Shown here in pieces: positions 12,987-24,416 of a DNA stretch of 64,000 bases (position 1 is its first letter; the number at the start of each line of letters is the position of its first letter). Made by a program: the position numbers and the translations under genes. The stretch spans positions 2,480,001 to 2,544,000 of the forward strand of contig JAGMWG010000001.1 of assembly GCA_020744225.1 (NCBI GenBank). The letters are read 5' to 3'. The notes under the pieces are model-generated. The model saw only the letters and a list, made by a program, of their open reading frames with translations, made no database searches and was not told the origin of the DNA. This DNA comes from Paraphoma chrysanthemicola. Its lineage: Eukaryota; Ascomycota; Dothideomycetes; Pleosporales; Phaeosphaeriaceae.

Positions 12987-14258
12987 GGTGTAGTACAAGC
13001 GCTCCTGCCATCAGCTCCGGCTCAATCTTAAGTCCTTCTCAATTTGTCGCCGAGGGCGCCGATAAGTCTATGACTTGTGGACGGTAAAATTTTGTTATTG
13101 CATCACCTGGCGTTTGTTCTCTCTTCCTATCTACCGAAACAAGTTGCCTTGACCGATTGGTGGTCTCTATGTATGGATAACGGAGTGGCAATGGTTTGGG
13201 TTTTCCTTTGCATCTGGCACCCACAGAGCGAGGCGTTGAGTTTTTGCAGTATGTTTTGGAGGCGAGGTCTTCGTGCAGCTAGGAAATGGCTAATGAGCCG
13301 CTGCATTGTTCTTTTTGCCAAAATACATAATTTATTCCCACAAGAGAACGTTTACATCACAAATTTGAAGTCGAGTGCTTGAGTGAAGACCGACCACCAT
13401 GTGAATAATCATTGGCTGCTGCATTGTGACATAAGCGAACCTAATCCAACCTCGCGTCGTTCCCTGAACTTCTGCATAGCTTTCCCAACACTGTGCAAAA
13501 GCTCCTGCCGAATTGCCGTTGTGCTAACCACGAAGACAAGTTCGTGCCTCCTTCCTGATTGAGGTACTGTCGCACCGCCCATGTCGATGAAGAAGAGCTA
13601 GCTGTGGTTGTTGTGTAAGGAAGATGCCGGAGCAGGAGAAGGACATTGGTACTGTAAACCGATATGAATTATGCATGTGCAAGTTGACAGACTCGCTGTT
13701 CTTCTTCGATTTGCTGCCTCCTTCTCGGGGAGGCAGATGGACTTGTCCCGCTTCCGTGTTGTCAGTCATTTCACGTACTCCATGCAGTTGCATGGTCTCG
13801 CTGGCACCTCCTGGGTTGTGTGTGGTTGGTACACCTATCTCCTGAAATCCCCCTTTTCTCCTAGTCTTATTAAAGTCTTTTGTCGCGCGTATCGATCATC
13901 GAGAATGATGATGAGCTTCATTGGTTTCTGTTATCAAGATATGCGAAGTTAGCGAAATCGTGCCATCCGGCATACAATTTTTGGTCAACACCATGTCCAT
14001 TCCCTAAGCTTCAGACTCTTCCCTCTTCGTCAATCCGTGCGATACTGCATCGATCTCTTGATGGGTTGGATACTCCCGTTCGTTTCTGTGGTTTCTCACC
14101 ACGGCGTAAACGCCTCTGTACCATCTCTCCACCTCAGCAGCCGTTCACGACACCAAATAATCTCACCTGTATATTCGCCACCCACAGCCAACGCCTTCTT
14201 CTCTTACTCATGCAGGCTGTTGCGGACTCCCTAGCGCGGTCCAGGACCGGAGGCTCGA
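12987..14258. other. Intergenic, RNA14 3' flank and Argonaute upstream region
   Basis: No ORF resembles a protein family. The stretch holds the RNA14 3' UTR and probably the upstream control region of Argonaute. T-rich and C-rich runs grow more common toward 14258. Confidence 0.45.
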
Positions 14259-14268
14259 TTATATAAAC
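14259..14268 (+). promoter_or_regulatory. TATA box of the Argonaute gene
   Basis: TTATATAAAC lies at 14259-14268, followed about 25-40 bases later by a C/T-rich run (TTCTTTCCTCCACACC), a common fungal start-site context. If used, the transcript carries a leader of about 0.7 kb after removal of the leader intron. Confidence 0.5.
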
Positions 14269-14683
14269 AACGCTGCCCACGCCTCAAGTCTTCTTTCCTC
14301 CACACCACAACAACTACTCTTCTCTTCTCCCTTGACTTGACAGTCTCTTTTACAAGCCTTCCACGACAATACCAAGCTTTCTCGACAAGAACAACAAGCT
14401 TCCATTCTTCACGACCTTACTACGAGCTGGTCTCACAACCTCTCCACTGCAGGCAGTTCAGTCAACACCTCACTGCAGGTCAGCCACAGGTGCTTCGCAT
14501 CTTCAAGTGTACGTCCTCCACCCAATACCTTATTTGCTGCATCGCGTCCTCCACCCTTTTTCTTCTCCTCTATTGCTTGCACGGGAATCGGCTTTCTCGT
14601 TGCGGACTTGGTCTCACCGTGAGCTGTTTCCGCATCGAGACCGCTCTTGCCCTTAGCAACGCGCGGTCACCACGACAAATCTC

Positions 14684-14950
14684 ATGCGCACCCACCGCAT
14701 TTGTTTTGATTATCACATACCCCACCTCAACTCTGCTTTTGTTCCTCGCCCGTTGCCCTTCAACCTCACCTTTGCCACACCCATTGCGCACATCGATCGC
14801 CTGCTTCGCGCTTTGTATGTCCTGCCTGCACCACATCCTCGCAAGCCTATTCAATTTGATCACTTGCGATCTCATAGAAGTTCAACTATGTCTTTGAGCA
14901 ACCTTACTGACTTGCTGCAGCTTCAGCTCAAACGCTCCCGACGCGACTGA
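14684..14950 (+). other. Upstream ORF in the Argonaute leader, 88 codons
   Basis: An ATG at 14684 opens an 88-codon frame that closes at 14950, before the proposed leader intron and before the Argonaute ATG at 15110. The product resembles no family I know and is rich in His, Pro, Leu and Arg. A second in-frame ATG lies near 14887. It would be a uORF only if transcription starts near the TATA box at 14259; the peptide itself need not matter. Confidence 0.35.
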
Positions 14951-14979
14951 CTTTTCGCCAACTCCGATCTGAGATCAAG

Positions 14980-15101
14980 GTACGGCTTCTCCTCCGTTGC
15001 GATGCTCACCGTCTTGCCTTCTCGCTGCATCTGCGCGGAATGACAAACGCTGCCTGCATCGCACGTCACATACTTGTCGAATCAGGACTGACACGATGCA
15101 G
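14980..15101 (+). other. Probable 5' leader intron of Argonaute
   Basis: The donor AAG|GTACGG at 14980, a branch-like GGACTGACAC at 15087-15095 and an acceptor GATGCAG ending at 15101 lie just before ATG 15110. Length 122 nt is long for this window. No coding frame crosses it, so it would be a 5' UTR intron. Confidence 0.45.
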
Positions 15102-15109
15102 AGTTCGAA

Positions 15110-18100
15110 ATGGTCGGTAAACCCAGGAACACGAACCGCGGTCAGGCCGAGAAGCAGTCTACAGGCTCGTCCAATGGCTCTTCATCGGCTTCGCGCGATC
15201 CGACGCAGCGCTCTCTCCCCAAGTCCATTCCTCGCCTTGATGGCAACCGCGACCCCACCGCCGCCGGTGTGATGGACTACACCAAGCCCACTTCGCTCAA
15301 GAATATCTCCGAGTTCCTTGGTCTCGCCGGCTGGTACGCCGCCCGTGGTGTAAGTTCAAACACTTCTCGTCCACACTGCCTCAGTATGCAAACAAGCTTG
15401 GGTTCAATCGCCTGTCTGGCTACGTGCCAAAGCTCTGGATGCATATAAGGCTGCTGCCCTTTTTGATGCTCTTCGTCATTGGCTCAAACACCCCCTTTCT
15501 GCTATTTTTGCCCTTTCACACATTTGTTGTATCCATTCCCCAGCATGTTATCAAACCATCTCGTCCCCCAAACCTTCCAGGATATGGGGTCTTACCGCCC
15601 TCGTCATGCGAATATTGGTATTGACTCAGGCATACAGCTCCCCGAACCGAAGGGCTTGCCCCAGCGCCCCAAGAACTTCAACACCTTTGGCAAGGAGGTC
15701 AGCATCACCCTCAACACCTTCAACGTCGCCAAAGTTCCCGACAGTGTTGTCTACCAGTATGATGTCAACTTCACCGGTGACGCGAAGCCGGCCGACTACA
15801 CCAAGCGCGTTCTTCTTCAGAAGATCTGGAAGTCCAAGGCAGTCAAAGAGACCTTGGGCAAGGATGACCATTGGATCTGGGATGGCAACAAGCTCGCCTG
15901 GTAAGATGGTTGCTTGGATCGTCGTCCTCCACAATTATTGACGGTTCTTAGGTCTACCAAGCGTCTTGATCGCGACGATTTTCGCATCAGCGCCGACCTT
16001 GATGCCGAAGAGGGCCGCACCGCAAAGGCTGGCCAGCGTGGCAACAAGCACACGATACATCTCCGCTTCACTCGCAAGGTGGACTTCTCTGGTCTCAGCG
16101 CATTCCTTGCCGGTCAGGCTACCTGGTCCAATCAGTGCATCGACACCGTCAACTTCCTCGACCACGTCATGCGTCAGTGGCCTTCCGAACAGTACACTCA
16201 GATCAAGAAGTCTTTCTTCCAGCGCGGTGAGCAGCGTTTCGATCTTGGTGGTGGTGTGGAAGCCTTCAAGGGTGTCTTCGCTTCTCTCCGCCCTGTTCTC
16301 GATGACAAGTTCAACAAGTCTCTGTCCGTCAACGTTGACGTCGCCAACGGTACCTTCTGGCGCGCCCAGGAGCTCACGCGTGCTATCGGTCAAGTCTTCA
16401 ACTGCTCGCCGCCTCAATTTGCCGCGCGATTCAAGGCAGCCTTGCCTGACTGGAAGCACTCTCACCTGAAGAAGGACCTTCGTGTCTTCCGTCGCGTTGG
16501 TGTATCCACGACACATCTCAAGGATCCAGTCATGTGGACCATTGATGACTTCGTCGACAAGGATGTCAACTCTGCTGCCTTCACCGACCCTGATGATAGA
16601 TCGAAGCGCATCACCATCGCGCAGTACTTCAAGAAGAAGTACAATATCAACTGCATGCCAGGTGAGCTGTTCCAGACTGAACTTGACATTGAAATCAATT
16701 CAGTGTGCTGACACTATTCAGGAGTACCTGTTGTCAAGATGACGAAGAAGATTCGTGGCGAGCCGGTGTACATGCCTATCGACGTCCTCAATATCGATGG
16801 TAATCAGCGTTACAACACGAAATTGTCCGATACCCAAACCTCGAACATGATCAAGTTCGCCGTCACACTTCCCAAGGAGCGTTGGGCTGCTGTCCAGGCC
16901 GGAGTTCACCTTCTCAACTGGGCCAAGGATCCTTACCTGAAGCACTACGGTCTCACCGTCAACCCCAATCCTGCTAAGGTCAAGGCTCGTGTCCTTCCCT
17001 CTCCCGCCGTACACTTTGGTGCAGGCTCGAAGGAAGCTCAGCTCAAGCCACAGGATATGATCCAAGGTCGCTGGAGATTGGATGTAGGAACATCTCCTGT
17101 CTCTCTGCATAGACTATGCTAACAAGAACAAGGGTCGCAAGTTTGCCATGAACAACAAGGAACGTCCTATCAAGGCCTGGGGCGTGTGCTGCATTCAGGG
17201 TATGTTTCTCCTTCCTTTGGTCGGGAATTTTGCTAAGTTTTATAGGACGCGGTGCCCCTCCTCCACAGGCCGTTGAGACCTTCGTCCAGAAATTCGTCCA
17301 GATTTACGAGAGCCATGGCGGCCTTGTCTCCGCCCACCCTCAGCACGGCAAGAAGCCTTGGATGGGTCCTGGTAACCTTGCCGATGGCGGAGAGATGGGT
17401 ATGTGATATCATTATGCAGACCGCTTGAGATATATACTGACTTCACTCACCTAGTGGCCAAAGTCTGGAACCAGACCGGCAATCGGTGAGTATATTCCGC
17501 TTTCTGTCGCAGCGGCTTCGCTAATGTGTGACAGCTACAACATGCAACCCAATCTGCTCTTCTTCGTCGTCAATGACCGCAATATCGATGTCTACCGTCG
17601 AATCAAGAAATCCTGCGACATCCGCTTCGGCGTTGCGTCTCAGGTCCTTCAGGCCAAGCACGTCATGACTGCCTCTCCGCAGTACATCTCCAATGTCTGC
17701 ATGAAGGTGAACGCGAAGCTTGGTGGAGCTACTTCCGTTGCGAAGTCCAACGTCATCCCCAAGGTCGCTCCCAAGTCAGCCTCGATCCCCACCATGGTTG
17801 TTGGCGCCGACGTTTCCCATCCTGCCCCTGGCGCTGGTTCTGGTGAGGCTGCTTCCTTTGCCGCTATAACCATGTCAGCCGACGTACACTTCGCGAAGTA
17901 CTGGGCTGAGGTTCAGACCAATGGCAATCGTGTTGAGATGGTCACCACCTCCAACATTGAGGACCACTTCGGCTTTATGGCCAAGAACTGGATGCAGCGC
18001 ATCGGTCAGGGCAAGCCCCCACAGCGTGTCCTCTACATCCGTGACGGTGTCTCTGAGGGCCAGTATGCGGCCGTGTTGGAAGAGGAGGTGCGCGACATGA

Positions 18101-18679
18101 AGGAGTGCTTCAAGAAGCTCGGCTGCAAGGAGGTGCCCAAGTTTACTGTCGTCATCGCCGGTAAGCGCCACCACATCCGCTTCTTCCCTGATGTTGGTAA
18201 GGGCGATCGCAACAACAACCCTCTGCCAGGTACTTTGGTTGAGTCTGGATGTACTCATCCTTTCGAGTTCGACTTTTACCTCTGCTCGCACGTGGCCATC
18301 AAGGGCACTGCGCGTCCTATTCACTACCAGTGCATCCTGAACGAGGGTGAGTGGCTGGCTGCTGAACTGCAGTCCTTCATCTTCGAGCACTCATATCACT
18401 ACGTCCGCTCCACCACTCCAGTTTCACTGCACCCGGCTGTTTACTACGCCCATCTCGCAGCTGATCGCTCGCGCGCCCATCTCAACGACAACCCCGTCTC
18501 CTCGGGCAAGAAGGAGTCCAAGGCCGATCAGCAGTCTTCGACTGGCTCTTCCTCCAAGAACGTCGAGATTGCACCTCTCATGGCCATGCAAAAGTAAGTC
18601 TGGTCTTGATCATCAATTTATCCAGTGACTAACAAGAAATAGTGCTCGTGGCCTGAAGGATGTGATGTGGTACATCTAA
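15110..18679 (+). CDS. Argonaute (QDE-2-like RNAi slicer), 992 aa, 9 exons
   Basis: Guide-RNA-binding endonuclease of RNA silencing. Exons 15110-15349, 15581-15900, 15952-16661, 16722-17083, 17133-17199, 17246-17398, 17455-17485, 17535-18593 and 18643-18679 join in frame. The N-domain, a linker, a PAZ region (around residues 280-440, with VPVVKMTKKIRGEPVYMP after it), MID and PIWI follow in order. PIWI catalytic residues are present: Asp720 in VVGADVSHPAPG, Asp798 in YIRDGVSEGQ and His934 in YYAHLAADRSRAH, so slicing is likely intact. The end GLKDVMWYI is typical of the family (aromatic-ended tail). The first coding intron (15350-15580, 231 nt) is longest and its acceptor TTCCAG is the least certain. 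Residues 1-60 are Ser/Gly/Arg-rich. Confidence 0.95.
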
Positions 18680-20444
18680 TGGTGTGCAGGACAACTCAAA
18701 CTTGAAGAGAGTGAATGAGTGGTCATGGCGGCTTATCTGTGGCTGGTTTGATCTGTGCATGCTGGAAAAGCCATGAATGGTAGTGCTTCTGCACTTTAGT
18801 ATGGTGGGAGTTCATGGCGACAAAAACTTTCGGCTTATCTCAAAAGTTGGCATCTTGGGTTTGCTTTTATCTGACTGAGCACAATTTCCTCCTTGGTTTC
18901 TCGATCGGCCACTCTGCCTATCCACTAGGTTTGCTCGTCCATTGGCAGACTATAAATATTTGACTCAGACTTCTTCGTTTTCGATCTCGCAAAGGATGTG
19001 GTGATGCTGAAAAGGTGCTCTTCTCCGCTATTTGCTAGCTGTTCGCAAGCTCGAACGAAGGCGATGGTAATGACTAGGAGTGACACATTTCAATTTTGAC
19101 CGCTTGCGAACGCCGTTGCGCGAAGCACATAGCCTCACGACGAGAAGGACGTGCTGGACAAACTATATGCATGATTGACTAGGTACAGGCTCTTTTCTTG
19201 CTTCCAGAGGCGAATAGATAAGCACGTCAAACATTAATCTGCCACCACTGCCGTTAGATATGAACCGAGTATGATGACGGACGTGGTGCCGTGAAATCTC
19301 AACCAGGTCGTTTCGCTGGTGGTAGGTCATTCAGGCAACATATAGCATCACAGCGACAAGTACTACATATCGACTTGGGTGCTGGCCCCAAAATAGCCAG
19401 TATCACGAGTAGGTGCGGAGTCTGGCACTTCTCTGTTTTATGTCTACTTTATGGTAGTCAAGAGCGAGACGCTTCGACAGTTTTTAGTACTGCATCCACT
19501 GTGGAATGGCCACAATCGTCCCCATGCTTAGGGTATCGTCTATGGCAATACATGAACATATATACTCTGATAGAAAGACTTTCTGAGACCAGGACGACGC
19601 GAGGGCTTACTAGAATGCGAGTGGTTGATGAAAGACGTGCAGCGAGCGCGACAGAGATGGTGTTCGCAGCGGCGCTGGCTCGTGCGATAGGAAGGCCAGA
19701 TCGATGCACGACCAATCAATCTCTATGGACGTCTGGAAAATGAAAAGGGAGCAATGATGGTTTGAGAAGCAAGCAGCTAGATGAGGTTGTGGCCTCGAGG
19801 TACGTTTACGAAGGGTGAATCTCGTCCATAGGCGCAGATAGTTCTTATCCATCTCAGCCCCTTCAAAGACGCGAACAGTTCATCGGGACAGAAATGATTT
19901 CCATCAGCAATGCATCCACACGTGTAGCGGGCCATCGTTCTACAACAAAATGCAAAGTCGTCACGCCAAAGTATGTACCGTCCAATTTATTTACCTTCGC
20001 TCCACAAGCTTTTACGCAGAAGAGAAGGGGGTAAGCAGACGCTCGATGAGTTCCTCTGAGCCTCTTTTTCCCCTCCAGTCATCCTCAATGATTGAAGAAC
20101 GCAGAGTGAATAAAGGGCTGATTCAGTTTATGGAGCAGGAAGGAAGGCGCGCACGCGCAGAATGAAAACCCAGCGACGAAGTTCGGCTGACTAAGGGGCG
20201 CTAAGCTCGAAGCAAGAAGGCTCGGGTTAGGCGAGCGGACAGCGAATTGGGCATGGTGCATTGATGATGATAGTGGGGCAGGGGTTCGGAGGCGGGGCTG
20301 GCTTTTGTTGTCTGGTGTGCGTATAGGTGTGACTCTTTGCTGTACCACGGTTCAGCTAGAACAAGCAGGTGAGTACTCATGGCTTGTAGGATGTGACTCT
20401 AGGTCGGAAGTAAGAGCTAATCGTTGATCCACAGCCTCGCGCCA
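18680..20444. other. Gene-free stretch after Argonaute
   Basis: About 1.8 kb with only short random frames on both strands. It holds the Argonaute 3' UTR and the upstream region of the PP28-like gene. I see no RNA gene or repeat. Confidence 0.5.
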
Positions 20445-20450
20445 TATAAA
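20445..20450 (+). promoter_or_regulatory. TATA box of the PP28-like gene
   Basis: TATAAA in GCGCCATATAAATCC at 20445-20450, about 250 bases before the ATG at 20702. The leader after it is C/A-rich and has no strong secondary signal. Confidence 0.45.
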
Positions 20451-20701
20451 TCCTCGCATCCCCCTCGCCTTCTTCGATCACGGAACCTTGCACCACGCAA
20501 ACGCACACTACTCTGCTACTACCGGCATTCAACCCCGAGCGAAGCACACGACACTGCAAGACTCGTACAATCTCAATACCGCTTTTTCAGAACCGCGCAC
20601 ACGGCCACCAAAAGCTCAACCGTCTACATACGTCCAAGTAGCGACTCGCTACATCACCTACCCTCTCATACATCTACTCGAACACACGAGCTATACACAT
20701 C

Positions 20702-21508
20702 ATGTCTTCAGCAGGTGGACGTGGCCGCGGAGGCAAATTCAACAAAGTTAAGCGTGGCGGTGGAAAGAAGTTCTCGCGCGACCTTCAACCTCTGAACGCA
20801 GACGGCGAGGTTGTGGGCATGTGGGGTGTAAGTATTACAGGACACAGCGTCCAAACGCAAGCTAACATAGACACGCAGGAACAACCCAGCAAGGTCGACG
20901 AAGAATCAGAAGAGGAAGAGTCTTCCGAAGAAGAATCCAGCGAGGACGATGACAAGCCTGAGCAGGGCGAGATGACCCGAGAGCAACGTCGCGAAGCAGC
21001 AAAGGCCCGCAAGCAAGCCGCGATAGCGAAGAAGACACAGAAAGTTGCAGAGCCCGGCGACCTCCCCACCGATTCGGAGGAAGAGAGCGACGACGACGAC
21101 ATGCCTGCGAACCCGAACCACACGGCCAAAGCCCGCTCGCAGGCTGCAAAGGCCCCGGCTGCTGCTGAGGCCGAACCTGCCGCCGCGACCAAGGGCAAGG
21201 GCAAGCAGCAGGACGTTTCCCAGCTGTCTCGTCGCGAGCGCGAAGCTTTCCAGGCACAACAGGCGAAGGAGCGCTACGAGAAGCTGCACGCAGAAGGCAA
21301 GACGGATCAGGCTCGCGCAGATCTGGAGCGTCTACGGCTGGTCAAGGAGCGCCGTGAGGCTGAGGCTGCGCGCAAGAAGGCAGAGGCTGAAGAACGCGCG
21401 GAGCTGGAGAAGGAGAAGGCTGAGCTCATGGAGCGCGAAAAGCGGAGGCGAGAGCAGGCAATGGGCAAGAAGGAGCGGCTCGCAAAGGGAGGCAAAAAGA
21501 AGGCCTAG
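20702..21508 (+). CDS. PP28/PDAP1-like casein kinase substrate phosphoprotein, 251 aa
   Basis: Small, highly charged protein of the PDAP1 (28 kDa heat- and acid-stable phosphoprotein) family. Exons 20702-20827 and 20879-21508. The N-terminus MSSAGGRGRGGKFNKVKRGG is Gly/Arg/Lys-rich. Then come acidic Ser-Glu runs (EESSEEESSEDDDKPEQ), which fit casein kinase II sites, and a PP28 core around SQLSRREREAFQAQQAKERY with a long Arg/Lys/Glu/Ala helix at the C-terminus. The 51-nt intron (GTAAGT donor, CTAAC branch, CGCAG acceptor) is a multiple of three and has no stop, so an uninterrupted 268-aa frame also exists. The human protein binds PDGF; the fungal role is unknown. Confidence 0.88.
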   Translation: MSSAGGRGRGGKFNKVKRGGGKKFSRDLQPLNADGEVVGMWGVSITGHSVQTQANIDTQEQPSKVDEESEEEESSEEESSEDDDKPEQGEMTREQRREAAKARKQAAIAKKTQKVAEPGDLPTDSEEESDDDDMPANPNHTAKARSQAAKAPAAAEAEPAAATKGKGKQQDVSQLSRREREAFQAQQAKERYEKLHAEGKTDQARADLERLRLVKERREAEAARKKAEAEERAELEKEKAELMEREKRRREQAMGKKERLAKGGKKKA

Positions 21509-21991
21509 ACTGTTCTTGTTGGAACTTCGTTTTGCATAGCGTGCGTATGCCTGGGATACTATGGCAGTAGACGCCGCGGCGGTCTTGGAGGCAGTACGAA
21601 GCATGGTGGACATCTTGTAGCCTGCCGAACGTCGAAAATACGCCGAATGAATTCACGGAGCACGATGCTAGACGAAAAGCCCTAGCTACAATGATTTGCG
21701 CCATGCGTGCTGTGACCACAATCTTCAGCACGCCCTAACTGAATACAAATTTAGGCAGCGCCTTTTCATGTCTCTCTCGAACATTCTCTTTGAAAATACG
21801 GTGTCGTATGCTGTGCCTTCAGCCCTTCCGCGCAGCTGCAACAGGACTCCGCCAATGATGCTTCGCTGCGCCAATGCGACCTCGCGAACATCGTCATCAC
21901 TTGCTTCAGTACATAACCACCGCCATGTCGCCATTGAAGATCGCCACCACGCGCTGTGCACGTCTTTCACATCATAAATACGTTCTTGACG
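21509..21991. other. Intergenic, PP28-like to HNH gene
   Basis: 483 bases without an ATG-led frame that resembles a gene. A GTG-led extension of the next frame at 21956 is not a credible start. Confidence 0.45.
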
Positions 21992-22866
21992 ATGACTGAA
22001 ACTATACGACCGGACGAGCAATCCAACTACGAGATCTTCCGCGATTGCCTGAGTGAACCGGTCCTGAAAGCGCTCGCGCTGCCACAGGACAAGCCGAGGC
22101 CAAAGAAGAAGCGACACGCAAAGAAGAGCTCAAAGGATAAAAATGGAATCAGGACAGACGTGGCTCCAGTTGCGAGTGCGCCCGCTTCAGACGCTGAGGA
22201 TCTGGGAGAGTTTATTGAAGTATGGAGAGGTATATAGGACACCGGTTCCCTGCTAACAGGTCAAAGTACCTGAGCAACGTCATCTTCCCATGCCTGCCAC
22301 CCGAGCTACGTGCGTTGTCATACATCAAATATCGAGACTCGACCAGCCTCCAGGACACCTACTCCACTCCCCTCTCCGCATCCACGTACACCCACCTCTT
22401 GGGCGTCTTCCCCCCAGACGCACTCGACAGCCTCGAAAGCTACGGCCTCCTCCCACCCTCCAGCGACACCAACGACCAACGCAACCTCCTCCTGCCCGTC
22501 TTAAACGCCTACGTGATCACCACGACCGCACCGCCTCCCATCTGGAGCACCACGCGAACCACAGAATGCGAGCTTTGTCAGCGCGACTGGGTCCCGCTTA
22601 CGTATCACCATCTCATTCCGAGGTCGACGCATGACAGGGTTCTGAAGCGCGGATGGCATACAGAAGAAAAGCTGAACAGCGTCGCGTGGCTGTGTAGGGC
22701 TTGTCATAGTTTCGTACACAGACTTGCGAGCAACGAGGAACTGGCGAAGAGCTATTATACTGTAGAACTGATTGGAGACGGTGGTGTGGATGGGGATCCG
22801 GAGAAGCGGACGGAAGTGGAGGGCTGGGTCAAGTGGGTTGGAGGGGTGAGATGGAAGAGCAGGTAG
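21992..22866 (+). CDS. HNH-type zinc-binding protein, 275 aa
   Basis: Unstudied fungal protein with an HNH-nuclease-like core. Exons 21992-22219 and 22267-22866. The core has Cys177 and Cys180 (CELC), His190-His191 in LTYHHLIPR, and Cys219-x2-Cys222-His223 (CRACH), the arrangement of an HNH/treble-clef zinc site. A Lys-rich stretch (PRPKKKRHAKKSSKDK) after residue 30 could be a nuclear signal. The intron of 47 nt uses a GTATGG donor, a GCTAAC branch and an AAG acceptor, which joins GEFIE to YLSNVIFPCLP; the nearer CAG would shift the frame. ATG 21992 is the first ATG; the frame before it starts only with GTG. Nuclease activity is inferred, not shown. Confidence 0.82.
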
Positions 22867-23128
22867 AGCACGTGGGCGTTCAAGGTGAATACCAGCAGAG
22901 CAAAGAAGCTAAGGCGCTCAATTATGCCAAGGCTGGAGCGATTTTGCAAACAGTACGCGCTTTCTGGAAGGCTCCCGCGTCGAACATGGCGCAAGCTGGT
23001 GCAAACACCTTGTGATTCAGACTGTGGATTTATAACCTCTATATCTGCTTCCACATCGCCAGCCCATCATCACCCGTGACTCGCCACTATTTCCAAACCT
23101 CCTCCTCCACGCCCGCATACTTGCCAAC

Positions 23129-24416
23129 ATGAGCGATAAGGGCAGTAAAGATCAGGCACAACCAGCCAAAGATACAAAAATCACATACTTCTCCGCCGAC
23201 AAACCATCTGTAGCCGACCTCATTGTCAAAGGTATGCCTGGTCTACGCATCTCGGACGGCAAACCCGCATCAGTGCAGTCGATTCGATCCAGTCGCAGGA
23301 CAGTCCGCCCAGACCAGCTTCGCCCCGAATGCTCAGCGAGTGTGACTTCCCCTCTTCCGCCCGCACCAATACAGACCTCTTCGACTTCGACTTCGACTTA
23401 CAAATCTCCTGGTCTGTTTGGTGGGGTCATTCAACTACCGCTGCAACAACGTCCACCCCCAGAGACTGGCTTTGGCGGCAAGGAACAGCTTGTGGTGTTT
23501 GGAGCGCAAGGCACGAAGAGCAATCCTGATGCGCTTGAGGATGGGGAACAAGACAAGAAGGACACTGCAGCCACCAAATACACTGTGGGAACATCGGTGG
23601 AGGATGATTCGAATGCTCCCGCTAAGGGAAGGATCATGGACCTGGGAAAGACCGGCTTCGCTGCTGGGAAGAAATTGAGTGTTCTGACCAGAGCAGTCCG
23701 TGTTCCAGAGGCACTGACCATTGAGTAAGTGACAGGAAATACGGTTATAGTTGATCCGTTTTGACTGACAGTTGAGCAGCTACGGTGATACCTTCGTCTT
23801 CGTGCGAATCGGCCAAGGCGACCATCAACGAACATTCGCAGTACATGAGAACCTTCTATGCGCCAGTTCCCTACGGCTCAAGAAGATGCTGAGCGAGGTA
23901 CCCGTTGAGCACAACCACAAGAAGGTACCTTTCGACTACGCGGACCCCGGCGCCTTTGCACTCTACATCCAGTACCTTTACACCGGCCACATCCCCAGCA
24001 AATCTACTTCTGTCACAACGTCCAACGAGCACACCACCCTCTGTAAGCTGTACATCCTCGCCTACGACTTCGAAAACATCCCCGCACAAAATGCCGCGTG
24101 CGACGCCATCTACGCTAAGGCCATGGAGTCCGTTGGAGACATTCAGAATTCCCTACCTCAGTGCGAACACATTGATATCATTTACTCCAGCACTTCTAGC
24201 CCATGCGCCGCGCGACGCCTGCTAGCCGATCTCTACACGGCCTACGCGAAGGATGAATGGTTGAGTGCGCATAAGGAGACGCTGCCACAACAGTTCGTGA
24301 AAGAACTTGCGCTGAACTTGATGAAGCATCGGGCGGCGTGGTTGGCGCATATTGTTGGGCCGAATCAACACTATCACGAAAATGTGGGCTCCGAACAGAT
24401 ATTCGAAACGGATTAG
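23129..24416 (+). CDS. BTB/POZ domain protein, 410 aa
   Basis: BTB domains mediate dimerisation or bind Cullin-3. Exons 23129-23724 and 23780-24416; phase 2 intron of 55 nt. Residues 1-198 are low in complexity and include a short coding repeat TSSTSTSTY from a GACTTC microsatellite near 23380. The BTB core starts at YGDTFVFVRIGQGDHQRTFAVHENLL and continues through YIQYLYTGHI, CKLYILAYDFENIPAQNAACDAI and ARRLLADLYTAYAKDEWL. The C-terminal helix LNLMKHRAAWL is typical of the expanded fungal BTB set. Long N-terminal tails are less common in this set. The partner is not predictable. Confidence 0.88.

Noticed and set aside
14337..14897. 186-codon frame in the Argonaute leader
   Set aside because: Starts without a credible ATG and is rich in Ser/Leu/Cys/Phe from the pyrimidine-rich leader; not a gene.
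20702..21508. PP28-like gene as an uninterrupted 268-aa frame
   Set aside because: The 51-nt segment has a GTAAGT donor, CTAAC branch and CAG acceptor and its translation does not look like the family; an intron is more likely.
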